Assembly: GCA_038380435.1 (NCBI GenBank)
Contig: JAWZYU010000125.1
Coordinates: forward strand, 620,001 to 684,000
Origin: Ryuthela nishihirai
Taxonomy: Eukaryota > Arthropoda > Arachnida > Araneae > Heptathelidae
DNA: 64,000 bases
Reading direction: 5' to 3'
A model generated the notes under the pieces. It was not told the origin of the DNA. It was given only the letters and a program-made list of their open reading frames with translations, and searched no databases. Shown in pieces: positions 12,318-23,050 of the stretch. A program made the translations under genes and the position numbers. Every line of letters starts with the position of its first letter. The first letter of the stretch is position 1.

Positions 12318-12642
12318 CCTCGAAATACAGAAAGCCGGAGGACTAAAATTATGACGTCAGCTTAAGAAAACGAGAAAAATAAAAATTGGATACATAGACA
12401 TTTCTTATATTTTTTATTCTAATATTATTACTGGTGAACTTTGTGCTAATCTTTATATTAATATTTATACATAATTATATTTTATTTAGGAGAAAAATTA
12501 TGAATAATGCTATTTGTATTAATTAGTATTATGATATTTGATAATAAATACGAATAATTTTCTTTCTAAATAAAATATATTTTGTAGATAAACATAGCAC
12601 AAAGATTAACACCAGTAATAACCACCAGTAATAACATTAGAA
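12318..12642. mobile_element. MITE, GTAACAA/ACGTCA family, partial
   Basis: The left part (acctcgaaatacagaaagcc ... aattatgacgtca) matches the end of the complete element at 33253-33709. An AT-rich core (12415-12640) follows, whose own ends are inverted (ttattactggtgaactttgt / gcacaaagattaacaccagt). The outer right end is missing. Confidence 0.65.
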
Positions 12643-12649
12643 TCAAAAA

Positions 12650-14170
12650 TATAGGAATTGCCTATATGGTAGGGCTTCTAAGTAAGGACAAAGAAGGTCT
12701 AAAGAAAAGAAGGCTAGCTTCGCACAAGCGTAAGTGGCGCCGTTCTGCGGAATTTTACCGAAGCTGAACGTGGCAAATTGATGTGCAGGCACAAAAACAA
12801 CTGTAAGGGGCGATCTGCGCATGCGCAGTGCAATCATTTTAGCCCAATGCAGCTATGGTTTGTCTTACTATTGGTATGTATATTGCGATTTAACCAGTGT
12901 TTCCAAATGTTTAACAGCCATGGCTGTTTGGCACAGTGGTAGCTGACCCTAAAGTTATTCAATGAGTGTTTTATCTCGTTCAGGAGTACATTTTACGATA
13001 CCTGGAAAAACCGTTGTATGTTTATTTTGAGTAAATTTGCAGAATTTTTAAAATTAATATGTAAATTAATACATTTAATCATCTTGCAAACATGTAAGTC
13101 AATGTATGTTGCAGTTTTGTGTTCCCTGGAGCATATCGATGTATATAGGTGTCTGTAGTTTGTTCTAATAGTAAATTTTTTTATGGTTGATACGAGAAGT
13201 GCCTGCTGCCATCTACTGACAATTTATACAACTAAGAACCTCGATATGACTTTTATTGAAAATATTTAAAATTCTATAAAATATAATTAAACAAAACATG
13301 TTATCTCACATAGAGCCATGAATTTCAATTTATTATAATATATTAAATATTGTAGAATATTCAAAATATTAAAATTCTTTTCTTGAGCATAGCTACTACC
13401 TGTTTTACAAAATGGGATTTTATTAATGAAAATAATTTTAACTAATCCTTGTAAAAAGAAAACTATGATGGTAAAATTTAAGAAACGGACACTTTGAACA
13501 GAGCTAAAGTGAATGTAAAATTAGTGACGTGGTGTAAGCCATTGAAAACCTTGCTGAGCGGTGGAAAAATAACGCAAGGAACTGGCTCCTCTCCCTGGCT
13601 AGGTGACTTCACTGCAATGCACGAATTTGCCATATTTAGAGGGCGCTGCAATCGAAAAGTTTACATTAAGCCTATGGAAGCTAGCTCTCTTCTCCCTTAG
13701 ATACTCCTTGGTAAGGATATACAGAGAGTCAACTCATCCGTTTTTATGGTAATTATTTGAGCCACCAACGTCAGACTATGGAACTAGTTTTATTTATCAT
13801 GACCTTGCCCAGAACCAAGGATTCCTATGTTACGTAGAGTTAGAAACCAACATAAAAAGGAAGAATTTAATAATCCCAAAGTATTCGTTAGTTTCTAAAA
13901 ATTCAATAGTCAATAATATATTTCCATAATCTCTAAATATATTTAATTATGTACGGCAGATTTTTGGTACATGAGATAAATAAAGGGGATGCTATCGAAT
14001 TTCTGTTTTCGAGACTCAGTTTACTAGACTGCCACAGCAGCGCTGCTGTATGAGAGTTTAACGTTGTGGAAAAGTTGCCATTAGTGGTATAGAGAGTGGA
14101 AAACTATTGTTTTAAAACTGAACAGGTAGGTATTATTTTCTAAAAAAAGTCAACGCTTAATTTTAGATTA
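12650..14170. other. Presumed intron with a possible 1-kb inverted pair
   Basis: A phrase near 12685-12730 (aagaaggctagcttcgcaca) and the reverse complement of 13660-13710 (gaagagagctagcttccata) are similar and inverted, about 1 kb apart. They could be the ends of an old DNA transposon, but there is no coding remnant between them. Otherwise nothing recognised. Confidence 0.3.
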
Positions 14171-14174
14171 TTCT

Positions 14175-14690
14175 ACACTGAGATGTCAGTTTATTAAGTA
14201 CACCTACCTAATAGCGTGTTGCGCCTCCTTTGGCCTTCAGAGCAGCCTTAATTCGTCTGGGCGTGGAACTTACAAGATGCTGGATGCGTTGTGCAGGAAT
14301 GTTCTACGATGCCGAAATGTTTATGTCGCGCAGTGCAAATTGGAATGCGAAACAGTCTCACTAAGACCAGTCCTTACAACATCATCCTAAGATGTTTGTT
14401 ATGGTTTAGACCTGGGGATTGTGAAGGCCAATGAAGCAAGGAAAATTTGTCGACATGTTACTGGAACCATTCGGTGACGATATGTGCCTTGTGAGCAGGT
14501 ACAGTATCACGCTAAACGTGTCTATCCAAGTGAGGAAACACTAGTAGCCATGAAAACTATGTAGCCATGAAGGGATGAACTTGAAGCTCCTGTGTCCACT
14601 GGAGACACACTTTCGTGTTCTTCGCTGAAAACATCCGCACTTGACATGTTCTGCGGCTATTGTAGCCAATACTAAAACTAGTTACAATAG
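14175..14690 (-). pseudogene. Tc1-type transposase relic, C-terminal part
   Basis: Read on the - strand, the end of the frame gives IQHLVSSTPRRIKAALKAKG, then GATRY and a stop: the typical Tc1 C terminus. Upstream, in a shifted frame, are degenerate forms of the catalytic blocks: DTVPAHKAHIVTEWF for DN.PCHxA and SPGLNHNKHLR for SPDLNPIEHLW. The second Asp block and the final Glu are lost, so it is dead. The stop codon lies near 14212. Confidence 0.82.
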
Positions 14691-14699
14691 TAAACAATT

Positions 14700-15410
14700 C
14701 TAAAATTTTGTTTTATTTTTATTGTATCTGCAGTACCCGGTGCGTTGCACAGTCCTGACCTCTTGTCAGTCTTGAATCTGAATTAATGTTTTAATTAAAT
14801 TTTGTAGTTATTTTTATGTACGTTGTTAAATATTCCAGCGTTCATAACTCCTTAAATACTAAACAAATATTGTTTAAAAATCGAGATTTATATAGATTTG
14901 TTGAGATCTTTAATTTATCTTTAGACATATTTTTCATTAAAAATCATATTCAAGAAGTTATTGAGCTCTGAATGGGATTTTCAATCGAAAAAACATGGAA
15001 ATGTTTCCATTTTTCTGTCCAATACCCGTAGGTTACCATTCTAGATTTTTTCAGAATCTAAGAGCCTTGTGAAATGCTACCCATTTTTTTTAAGTGTGAA
15101 AACTTCTGTGCTCAAAGACCTCGAAAAGCAAATCCAATATTCGTCTTGCAAACGCTTATTCACTTGGGACCCCAGACTAACCCGCGAACAACCCATCAAA
15201 TACAATATATAGTGCAGTTTATCCAATATAGGACAGGAGGTAAAAGGATTATATTACGAAGAGAAATAACAGATTTACGTTGTTTTCAAATGATGGATGA
15301 TTTCGGGAAAATTCAATTTTCTGTGTGGCTTCAGTTGCAGTCAACACAAGAAAAAGAATATTAAATATATTGCATTTCGCAGTGCTAACGTGGGCTCTGA
15401 ATGTGATACA
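14700..15410. other. Presumed intron, nothing recognised
   Basis: AT-rich. ORFs at 15074-15364 and 15297-15500 show no family resemblance or splice context. Confidence 0.45.
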
Positions 15411-15417
15411 ATAAGAC

Positions 15418-15480
15418 CAGTGGTTCTCAACGGTAGTAGTATGCGTAAACTTAGGGGTTCGAGAAGTAATCTAGGAGGGG
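15418..15480. mobile_element. hAT-type terminal sequence, single end
   Basis: cagtggttctcaacggtag is a typical hAT terminal inverted repeat start and resembles the element at 36107. I found no partner end, so this may be a solo or truncated element. Confidence 0.45.
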
Positions 15481-15800
15481 GGGGACGTGAAAGCAACTGA
15501 AATATCTTAATTTATATTTTAAGACATACAGAGCTTTATAATTTCGGTAGTTTTTACATCTAAAACAACGAGTTACGATTGAATTGTTTAAACTAACTTG
15601 TTGCAAAGATATGAAATATTCTGTTTTTAAATTATAGATACCTCGGTACTTTCCTAGAGATAACCAAGAGGTTATATTACGTTTCTCATACAAACATTTA
15701 CACAAGAACATTCCTCGCTGGTCTTTGTAGTCAGATATACTAACCACTAGAGCAAGCAATCGCTGGATGTTAAACTTCGAAATATTTTTTTTAAATGTAC

Positions 15801-15955
15801 AGTCGCTCAAAAAAGTATCCGAACACTATGGTTGATTGCAGAATTCAGAAAAAATATCTGGCAACGATTTTTTTAGAAATTAGTGATCTGGCAACTTTCG
15901 TGTCACGTGACACGAAGGTTGCCATAGTGTTCGGATATTTTTTTTGAGAGACTGT
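15801..15955. mobile_element. Tc1/mariner-type MITE with TA duplication
   Basis: The ends are inverted: cagtcgctcaaaaaagtatc on the left and, read on the other strand, cagtctctcaaaaaaaatat on the right, both continuing ccgaacactatgg. TA flanks each end. Close to the right end is a second palindrome (ggcaactttcgtgtcacg / cgtgacacgaaggttgcc). It has no coding capacity and was mobilised by a transposase supplied elsewhere. Confidence 0.8.
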
Positions 15956-15959
15956 ACTT

Positions 15960-16948
15960 TATGTAAAAAAAATTGAGAAGTACCGTCGTAGACTACTGTT
16001 TCTACAAACATCGCGGGTAGGGTTGGATTGTTGTCAAAGTTTAAATTTAATTAACTGCTGCCTTTTCCAAAGCCCACGGCACAATTTTTTAAAATCTTGG
16101 TACTAATCAAAAATATTATAACTTGAATTTGACAGTTAATAAAAAATTACCATTTAAATTTTTTTTCTAATTCAATATTTTATTGATATATATATTTATA
16201 TATATATATATATCAATAAAATATTTAATAATGTATATATATATTATTCCTAATTTAATATTATTTAATTATTCACTCTTTATTCTCTAGCAAAATTTAG
16301 CTACCAGAAAAAGGAATATTTGAAATAATATAAAGAATTCATACATTAATTAATAACGACTTTAGGGAAATCATTTTATTCTTGAAGAACCGATTCCTGC
16401 AAAGCGTGGAATCTAAATTTCATTGTGAAAGTCAAAGAATGTATTCATGCCATCAAGAGGGAACAGACCGGTCACGGAATGTAAGAGTTGGAAGTTGGCT
16501 TCTTTGCATTACTATTTGAACCCTAAAGTAAAAATGGCTAACAGAGAGAGAGAGCACTTTTACACATTCGACAATTTATTCCCTATCCTTTAGCTACCAA
16601 AGCATTGAATAACTCTCAAGGTACACATAAAGAAGACACATCAGAAACTATTGCAATTAATAATTTGCTTAAAGCAATGCGCTTTAAATTTTTATATCAT
16701 TGCCAGTTCAAGAAAATGACATTTGTAAATCATAATTAAGCTTGCTATTTATAAATTCACATAATATACTTATAATTGAAGACCACTAACAATGAATTAA
16801 AAAAAGAATAAAATTAAACTTTATTTGCTTTAACATTCTATGCGAACACCTTAAAGTCAGTTTCTCTGCGTTACGTTTTGAGCCCTCAATTGAAATTTGC
16901 CGTGAGAGAGCGACTTTTACGGTTTTGCTCGCTGTCCCTTGGCATTTC
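15960..16948. other. AT-rich presumed intron
   Basis: An AT palindrome (attttattgatatatata ... tatatatcaataaaat) lies at 16175-16222. Segments around 16490-16570 and 16855-16930 look like diverged copies of each other (tttctctgcgttacgttttg / cttctttgcattactatttg). No coding signal. Confidence 0.45.
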
Positions 16949-17148
16949 NNNNNNNNNNNNNNNNNNNNNNNNNNNNNNNNNNNNNNNNNNNNNNNNNNNN
17001 NNNNNNNNNNNNNNNNNNNNNNNNNNNNNNNNNNNNNNNNNNNNNNNNNNNNNNNNNNNNNNNNNNNNNNNNNNNNNNNNNNNNNNNNNNNNNNNNNNNN
17101 NNNNNNNNNNNNNNNNNNNNNNNNNNNNNNNNNNNNNNNNNNNNNNNN
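16949..17148. other. Assembly gap (200 N)
   Basis: Exactly 200 undetermined bases, probably a fixed-size placeholder. An upstream TBC exon could in principle be hidden here. Confidence 0.99.
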
Positions 17149-17570
17149 TGTGTGCTAGGATCGTTGTTGACGTCAGCACGCAATCTCATAGCCCGTGACT
17201 TAGTTTCTACCTAAACTATCGAGATTTTCGCTACCACAGATTTTGCTGCCCTATGGCTCCAGTAATACTTGACCGTTTGGTCCGAATTCCAGCAAGCTTC
17301 CCCTTCTGATTGGGTTTAAAAATCAGGTTCCTACTTGACCCATGGCTTCGTTTCTACACAAATTGTCACAGCTCGACCTCACATTTAATCTGCATATTTT
17401 GTTTTCTACTGCACTAAAGGTTCGTTTTGTGAGAATCGCCCCCCCCCCCCCCCCGACATTTTATCACAGTTTCAACACGAAGAGAATTTCCCGGTGTTGC
17501 AAAGGTTCGTCGCAACTATCGAGATTTTTATTTCGACAGAATTTAGTATACTGAGATTCCCAATGTACTA
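17149..17570. other. Presumed intron with poly-C run
   Basis: A C homopolymer of about 18 bases at about 17437-17454. Nothing else recognised. Confidence 0.5.
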
Positions 17571-17951
17571 GGGGCTGAGGTGGCTCAGTCGGTAGCGCGC
17601 CAGGCTCGTAATCTGCAGTTCCCAGGTTCGAATACCAGCTGGGTCAGCGTTGAGATTTATCTCCGCAAAACTCCCCGCCCTGCCCACGGTCAGTATGGGA
17701 CACCGATGGGCTTGGAATGGCCGCCGTCCGTCGGATGGGACGTTAAGAGGTGGCCCCGTGTGTAGAAAAAGTCATACCCTGTGCACGTTAAAGAACACGC
17801 TGGGTGACCTTAGGCGGGAGGCTACCATCTGTCTCCCAACAGCTGTTCCAGTGGGTCCCCAACCTTCTCTGAGCCTTCGGGGTCCTTGTGACCTGGCCAT
17901 TTAGCCCATGGTGTGCAGAAAATGTGCAGCTTAGGGGTAAAACAACCCAGT
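17571..17951 (+). repeat. SINE-A copy, near full length
   Basis: Flanked by ccaatgtact (17560-17569 and 17952-17961). The head and both Pol III boxes are nearly intact (box B GGTTCGAATAC). The tail is ggggtaaaacaacccagt. Confidence 0.93.
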
Positions 17952-18614
17952 CCAATGTACTTGACCCAAAAGTCACAAATTTCGTAGGCGGGTTCACTCT
18001 TACCATACTACGTGTTGGGTTAAAAAATCCGGTCCCCTAGCTGCAATCCTAGCGCCTTAAAAAAAATAATGTCTTGGAAACTTATTTTAAAAATATGTCT
18101 GATGGGGAATCTGGCAACGGCAGCAGATTTGAATGATATTTTAACTCTTACATTCACAGTTAAGGAGCAGTAAATGACAAAATAAATTTAACAGCGATTA
18201 TCGCTTCCGTAGGAATAGCATGGTAAAATATACTTGCTTCGGGAAAGCGCCCTTTGGACTTCCAACTTGATATTTGGCAACACGGATCAAAACCAGAAAC
18301 ATTCCCTGAAAATTTGAAGCACTTACCATGATTTTCCGATGAGTTATAACTGCCACAAACACACACGCAGATAGACGCCTTCTATTATTATTTTCAAAAT
18401 CCCGAATTTTGTTAATAATTACGGTAAAATCTTAAAGATTATAAAGTGACGGAGATCTTTAAATAGTTACCAAGAGAAATCCTATCTCTAACTAATTTTA
18501 GTGAGATTACGTTAAAGGTTAAAAACTATTTAAAGAATGTCTGTTAATCTGTAATCCTGAGAAAACCTGTATCTATATGACTTTTGTGTTCTTTTTTACT
18601 CTGTTCACTTACGT

Positions 18615-19292
18615 GAGCCGTCCCGTGGCCGAGTGGTTAGCGCGCTTGGCTACTGATCTAAGGGACTTGGGTTCGAGCCCTGGGTAAGGCATGGATGTAT
18701 GTGTCGTTTTTCTGCTGAGGTCCTGCCATTCTCTCAGACCTTCTGCTATGGCAGTGTATCGCAAGCTTTTTTACTCTGCGGCACACAGAATCTAATTTTT
18801 TTTCCGCGGTACACTGAATCTAATTTTTTTTCCGCGGCACACCTAAAACAAAATAAAAGCAAACTCTATATAATCGTCATTATATTTGCGCTTTGTTGAA
18901 GTCATCAGCCTGGTTTTACTTGAAGATTTGCTCTCGTTCTTTAATTCATATCTCGGTGTTTGTTTTAAATATTTGTCCATTCTATGGCTTGAAATAATCA
19001 AAAATTGATACAAAAATTTGGAAAAAGCTTGATAAATACTTACAAGATGATAAAATCTGAAAGATTTTTATTAAAGCAGGTCGATAACGCAAGTCAAGTC
19101 AAAATGAAATCTTTGGAATATCTAGTGTCAATTCGAAAATCTCTCGCGGCATACTTGGAATCTCTCGCGGCACACTACTGTGCCGCGGCACACAGTTTGC
19201 GAGACACTGTGCTATGGCATATAAACTTACAGGCTCCTGTCAGACCTCTGTGGCAAGCAGCTGCTTGAGGGGGTATTTATTTATTTTTTATT
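18615..19292 (+). repeat. SINE-B copy split by a hAT insertion
   Basis: The SINE is flanked by TTCACTTACGT (18604-18614, 19293-19303). Box A TGGCCGAGTGG (18626-18636) and box B GGTTCGAGCCC (18670-18680) are intact. The sequence is interrupted at 18752 and resumes at 19210 within the same word (tgctatgg), so the hAT element entered after the SINE did. Confidence 0.93.
18752..19209. mobile_element. Non-autonomous hAT element, 458 bp
   Basis: The ends CAGTGTATCGCAAGC and (other strand) CAGTGTCTCGCAAAC form the terminal inverted repeats, flanked by perfect 8-bp TSDs TGCTATGG (18744-18751, 19210-19217), the hAT signature. Internally there are repeats of the phrase ccgcggcacac at both ends and no transposase. 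Confidence 0.92.
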
Positions 19293-19334
19293 TTCACTTA
19301 CGTATGAAAACTAAGGCTCATCAATATTTCCTGC

Positions 19335-19618
19335 GTTGGGTTGTTTTACCTCTGAGCGGCACTTTTTTGTACACCATGGGCTAAATGGCCAGGTCGCATG
19401 GACCCGAAGGCTCAGAGAAGGTTGGGGGAGGGGACCCACTGGAACAGCTGTTGGGAGACAGATGGTAGCCTCCCGTCAAGGCCATCCAGCTGTTCTTTAA
19501 CGTGCACAGGGTATGGCTCTCCTGCACACGGGACCACGGCTTAACGTCCCATCCGATGGACAGCGGCCTTTCCAAGCCCATCGGTGTCCCCTACTGACCG
19601 TGGGCAGGGCGGGGAATT
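19335..19618 (-). repeat. SINE-A copy, head missing
   Basis: Perfect 13-bp TSD CAATATTTCCTGC (19322-19334, 19619-19631). The copy stops at gggcggggaatt, so the tRNA head was never copied and it cannot be transcribed from its own promoter. Confidence 0.94.
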
Positions 19619-19631
19619 CAATATTTCCTGC

Positions 19632-19921
19632 AGATAAGCTATTAGCTTTGCGGGTCAAATGTATAAAATCTCTCTACATCTGTGTTTTGTGAAATGACGA
19701 TGATGATGAATAAATATATATATTATTACATCGATTAGATTTAAATTTTCCGAATTATAACATAAATCAAGGTAATCGTAAAAAATAAAAATTCTTATGT
19801 GGGATGTAAATTTTTAAACATAAACAAGATTCAAGGAACCATTTTTAACGGGGTTAATGAAGTAAACTAAAAATGGAAGAAAAAAACTGAAATAATTCTG
19901 GATTAAAATGATCTTGACGGA
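19632..19921. other. Short AT-rich intronic stretch, nothing recognised
   Basis: No gene, repeat or inverted ends seen. Confidence 0.5.
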
Positions 19922-19933
19922 CCTTTGTCATTA

Positions 19934-20550
19934 AATAAAATAAATAAATACCCCCTCAAGCAGCTGCTTGTCACAGAGGTCTGACAGGAGCCTGTAAGTT
20001 TATATGCCACAGTAGAAGGTCTGTGAGGATGGCAGGACCTCAGCAGAAAAACGACACAAACTGCCATGCCTTACCCGGGGCTCGAACCCAGGTCCTTTAG
20101 ATCAGTAGCCAAGCGCGCTAACCACTCGGCCATGGGACGGCCCAAAATAAATACCCGCTCAAGCAGCTGCTTGCCACAGAGGTCTGACAGGAGCCTGTCA
20201 GTTTATATGCCACAGTAGATGGTGTGTAGGGATGGCAGGACCTCAGCAGAAAAACGACACAAACATCCATGCTTTAACCCGGGGCTCGAACCCAGGTCCT
20301 TTAGATCAGTAGCCAAGCACATTAACCACTCGGCCATGGGACGGCCCAAAATAAATACCCGCTCAAGCAGCTGCTTGCCACAGAGGTCTGACAGGAGCCT
20401 GTCAGTTTATATGCCACAGTAGAAGGTCTGTAAGGATGGCAGGACCTCAGCAGAAAAACGACACATACATCCATGCTTTAATCCGGGGCTCGAACCCAGG
20501 TCCCGTAGATCACTAACCAAGCGTGCTAACCACTCGGCCACGGGACGGCT
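19934..20550 (-). repeat. SINE-B head-to-tail trimer
   Basis: Three near-identical units (about 19934-20143, 20144-20347, 20348-20550; period 204) are joined by cccaaaataaatacccgctc. The whole block is bounded by one perfect 12-bp duplication CCTTTGTCATTA (19922-19933, 20551-20562). All three heads keep the B box (gctcgaaccc on this strand). Confidence 0.93.
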
Positions 20551-20562
20551 CCTTTGTCATTA

Positions 20563-21070
20563 CAGCACGTAAAAGTTTGGTGTAAATATCTAATGATCCT
20601 GGTACTCATAGAGGAAAAGAAACTAAAGAATGATAAAAATGATATAAAAACTACAGATGGAAAAAAATAGAAATTGAAGTTCGCGCCGACCAAATTACAG
20701 AGTGAGCAACTGCGATGATCTGCCCCTGTACTGTGACCCCGCGTCTGCCGATGCATTCTAAGGTCATCACACCGCTATCAGGCTGCCGGAGATTTCCGCG
20801 GGCTATGCCGCTTTGCTTCGTACTTAGCAAGATGAGTCGTTTCTCCTTACTAGTAAGTAGCTGTACCAATGAGAGACAACTCTAATTTATTTTTCAAATA
20901 AAAAAAAGCGGTAGATTAAAACTTTATTTGTAAAATTTATTTGCGAACATATTATTTTAAAAAAATGTGTAAGCTACCGTTGAAGTTTTAAAATTGTCAG
21001 ATGAGTAAGGATCGGTATATTACATCTCATAAGCACCAAAGGTGAGTTTTTCAAATTATGCCTTCTTTGT
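20563..21070. other. Presumed intron, nothing recognised
   Basis: ORFs on the - strand at 20526-20869 have no family resemblance and no splice context. Confidence 0.45.
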
Positions 21071-21150
21071 CCCCCAAAAAGGAGAAAAATTTCATGAAGC
21101 GAATGTCAAATGGAATCATGCGACGTGGTGAATATCAACTATTTTATATT
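21071..21150 (+). repeat. Left copy of an 80-bp duplication around a SINE
   Basis: ggagaaaaatttcatgaagc ... catgcgacgtggtgaatatc is repeated with several changes at 21541-21610. The SINE-A at 21172 sits just inside the second unit, so the duplication is older than the insertion. Confidence 0.75.
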
Positions 21151-21171
21151 TTAGAGGGTCCCAAAATCAGG

Positions 21172-21530
21172 GGGGTCATAATACAATAATCATTCCCAGA
21201 TTCGAGTCCCCAGCTGAGACTTATCTCCGCAAAACTCCCCGCAGGCTCCCGTGGGTAGGCCACCGTCAGTAGGGGACACCGATGGGCTTGGAAAGGACGC
21301 CGTCCGTCGGATGGAATGATAAGCCAGGGCCCGTGTGTGTGGGAAAGCCATACTCTTCGCACGTTAAAGAACACTCTGGATAGCCTTGACAGGAGGCTAC
21401 CATCTGTCTCCCAACAGCTGTTCCAGTGGATCCCTTCCCCCAACTTTCTCTGAGTCTTCGGGGTCCTTGTGACCTGGCCATTTAGCTCATGGTGTGCAAA
21501 AAAGTGCCGCTCAGAGGTAAAACAACCCAA
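21172..21530 (+). repeat. SINE-A copy, head partly replaced
   Basis: Perfect TSD CCCAAAATCAGG (21160-21171, 21531-21542). The first 27 bases are not SINE-like; similarity begins near the B box (cccagattcgagtcc). An extra gcaggctcccgtgggtaggc segment interrupts the body. Confidence 0.9.
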
Positions 21531-21701
21531 CCCAAAATCAGGAGAAAATTTCATAAGAGTTGATTGTCAAATGGAAACATGCGACGTGACGAATATCAAC
21601 TATTATACATATTAAAGATTTTAATCTAATTGAGTTAAAATTCCGAGCAACGGCACCTGTGGTGTCCAAGTAACGTCAACTGTCAATCTATGGTAATAAA
21701 A

Positions 21702-21858
21702 AAAATATAAATAAATACCCCCTCAAGCAGCTGCTTGCCACAGAGGTCTGACAGGAGCCTGTCAGTTTATATGCCATAGTAGAAGATCTGAGAGGATGGC
21801 AGGACCTCAGCAGGAAAACGACACAAACAGCCATGCCTTACCCGGGGCTCGAACTAAC
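21702..21858 (-). repeat. SINE-B copy, head truncated
   Basis: It stops at the B box (cccggggctcgaac). GTAATAAAA at 21693-21701 and 21859-21867 is a likely TSD. Confidence 0.85.
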
Positions 21859-21869
21859 GTAATAAAATA

Positions 21870-22310
21870 TCAGAATAACATCTATCAATTGAAAGAGGTA
21901 ATGGAATATCAGGAGAACTTAAAGCATCTAAAGTATCAAAGATAGGATGATTTATATCACCAATTTTAAGTTCTATATTGAAAAGACCATGAAAGAATGG
22001 AATAGAAAATGTGAAGCCATGAGTATACGAACGGAAGGAAGAGGCTTTAATTCCTTATTTTTTTTCAAATGATAAAGTATTTACTTGCACAGGATAAAAA
22101 TTATTTAGAATGCATGATGAGGATATTAAAAGAAGAATGTGAAAAATAGGAGATGAAAATGGAAGAGTTCGTTTCATCGGTGGAAATATGGCGATAAATG
22201 TGAAAATTGTTTAAATATCTCGAATTTCTCAGTGCCACCTTGATAGGATCAGGGATAAGTAGTAAAATTTAAATAAGTGGTAAAATTTAAATCCTCATCA
22301 AATGTACACA
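21870..22310. other. AT-rich presumed intron, nothing recognised
   Basis: Contains a short direct repeat, aaataagtggtaaaatttaa, at 22265-22292. Confidence 0.45.
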
Positions 22311-22314
22311 GTCT

Positions 22315-22377
22315 TATCAGAATAATATGACCACCTACCATAGTATACGTATGGTAGGTGGTCATATTATTCTGATA
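22315..22377. mobile_element. Palindromic Tc1-end micro-element, copy 1
   Basis: A perfect inverted repeat whose arms are tatcagaataatatgaccac followed by ctaccata, meeting at tatac. The arm resembles a Tc1 terminal repeat (..ATTATGACCAC..) and TA lies at both tips. There is essentially no loop or interior. Confidence 0.8.
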
Positions 22378-22398
22378 CGACCTCTAAATATGGTAGGT

Positions 22399-22461
22399 TA
22401 TCAGAATAATATGACCACCTACCATACATATACTATGGTAGGTGGTCATATTATTCTGATA
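22399..22461. mobile_element. Palindromic Tc1-end micro-element, copy 2
   Basis: The same arms as the copy 22 bp upstream, with a slightly different centre (catatacta). The two are direct neighbours and share the flanking word tacgacc, which suggests a local duplication. Confidence 0.8.
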
Positions 22462-22870
22462 CGACCGTCTATATATCTTAAAATTAAACTGAGAATTGTT
22501 TATTTTAAAAATATTCAATAATAATTTTTAAAAGTCATAATGAAAAATTACTACGTTTATTTTTGTAATTTGCTAAATAGCTCTCAGCTCAATTCTTTAT
22601 TAAATACTTTTAACAAACCTATATTTTTAATTTTTCCATCCCCCCCCCCTCAACTTTTTTTTGAAAACTATCCAGAAGGTTGGGCTAAGCCCAGCAGGGC
22701 TTGGGCTTCGCCCAAATTAATTTCAGCAGACAACCCTAAAGTGAGGTAAACCTGGAAAAGTGAAAAAGTAGTAGTAGCCTCCATTCAGAGATAAAATAAT
22801 CCAATTACAATTTTAATTCCATAATTACTGCATCTTTTGCTTATTAATGAGTTTGCGTGCTTTGTTTCAG

Positions 22871-23050
22871 ACTCTGTTGCGTATCTGGGATTGCTTCCTC
22901 CTGGAGGGCCCAAAAGTGCTCTTTCGGTTTGCTCTGGCCATACTTCATCTTCAAGAAGAAAATATTTTGGCAAAACACGACACAGTCTCTATCATGCGAC
23001 AACTGAAAGCTGCTGCAAAACTGTGCTTTGACGTTGAAGGGCTGATCAAA
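22871..23050 (+). CDS. Exon 1 in window: end of the TBC domain
   Basis: The acceptor is tttgtttcag before 22871 and the donor is gtaagt at 23051. The exon is 180 bases, phase 0 to 0, encoding 60 residues that begin TLLRIWDCFLLEGPKV. The sequence matches the late helices of TBC domains of the TBC1D2 type (R.WD...EG.KV.FR.AL). The exon is richer in G+C than its flanks and is free of repeats. The catalytic IxxDxxR and YxQ motifs should lie in earlier exons, none of which I could find in the preceding 22.8 kb. Confidence 0.9.

Noticed and set aside
13494..13700. 68-codon + strand ORF as a missing TBC exon
   Set aside because: It lacks TBC motifs and lies in a stretch that may be the inverted end of an old element.
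16878..17214. ORFs of 77-106 codons around 17000
   Set aside because: They consist mostly of the N gap.
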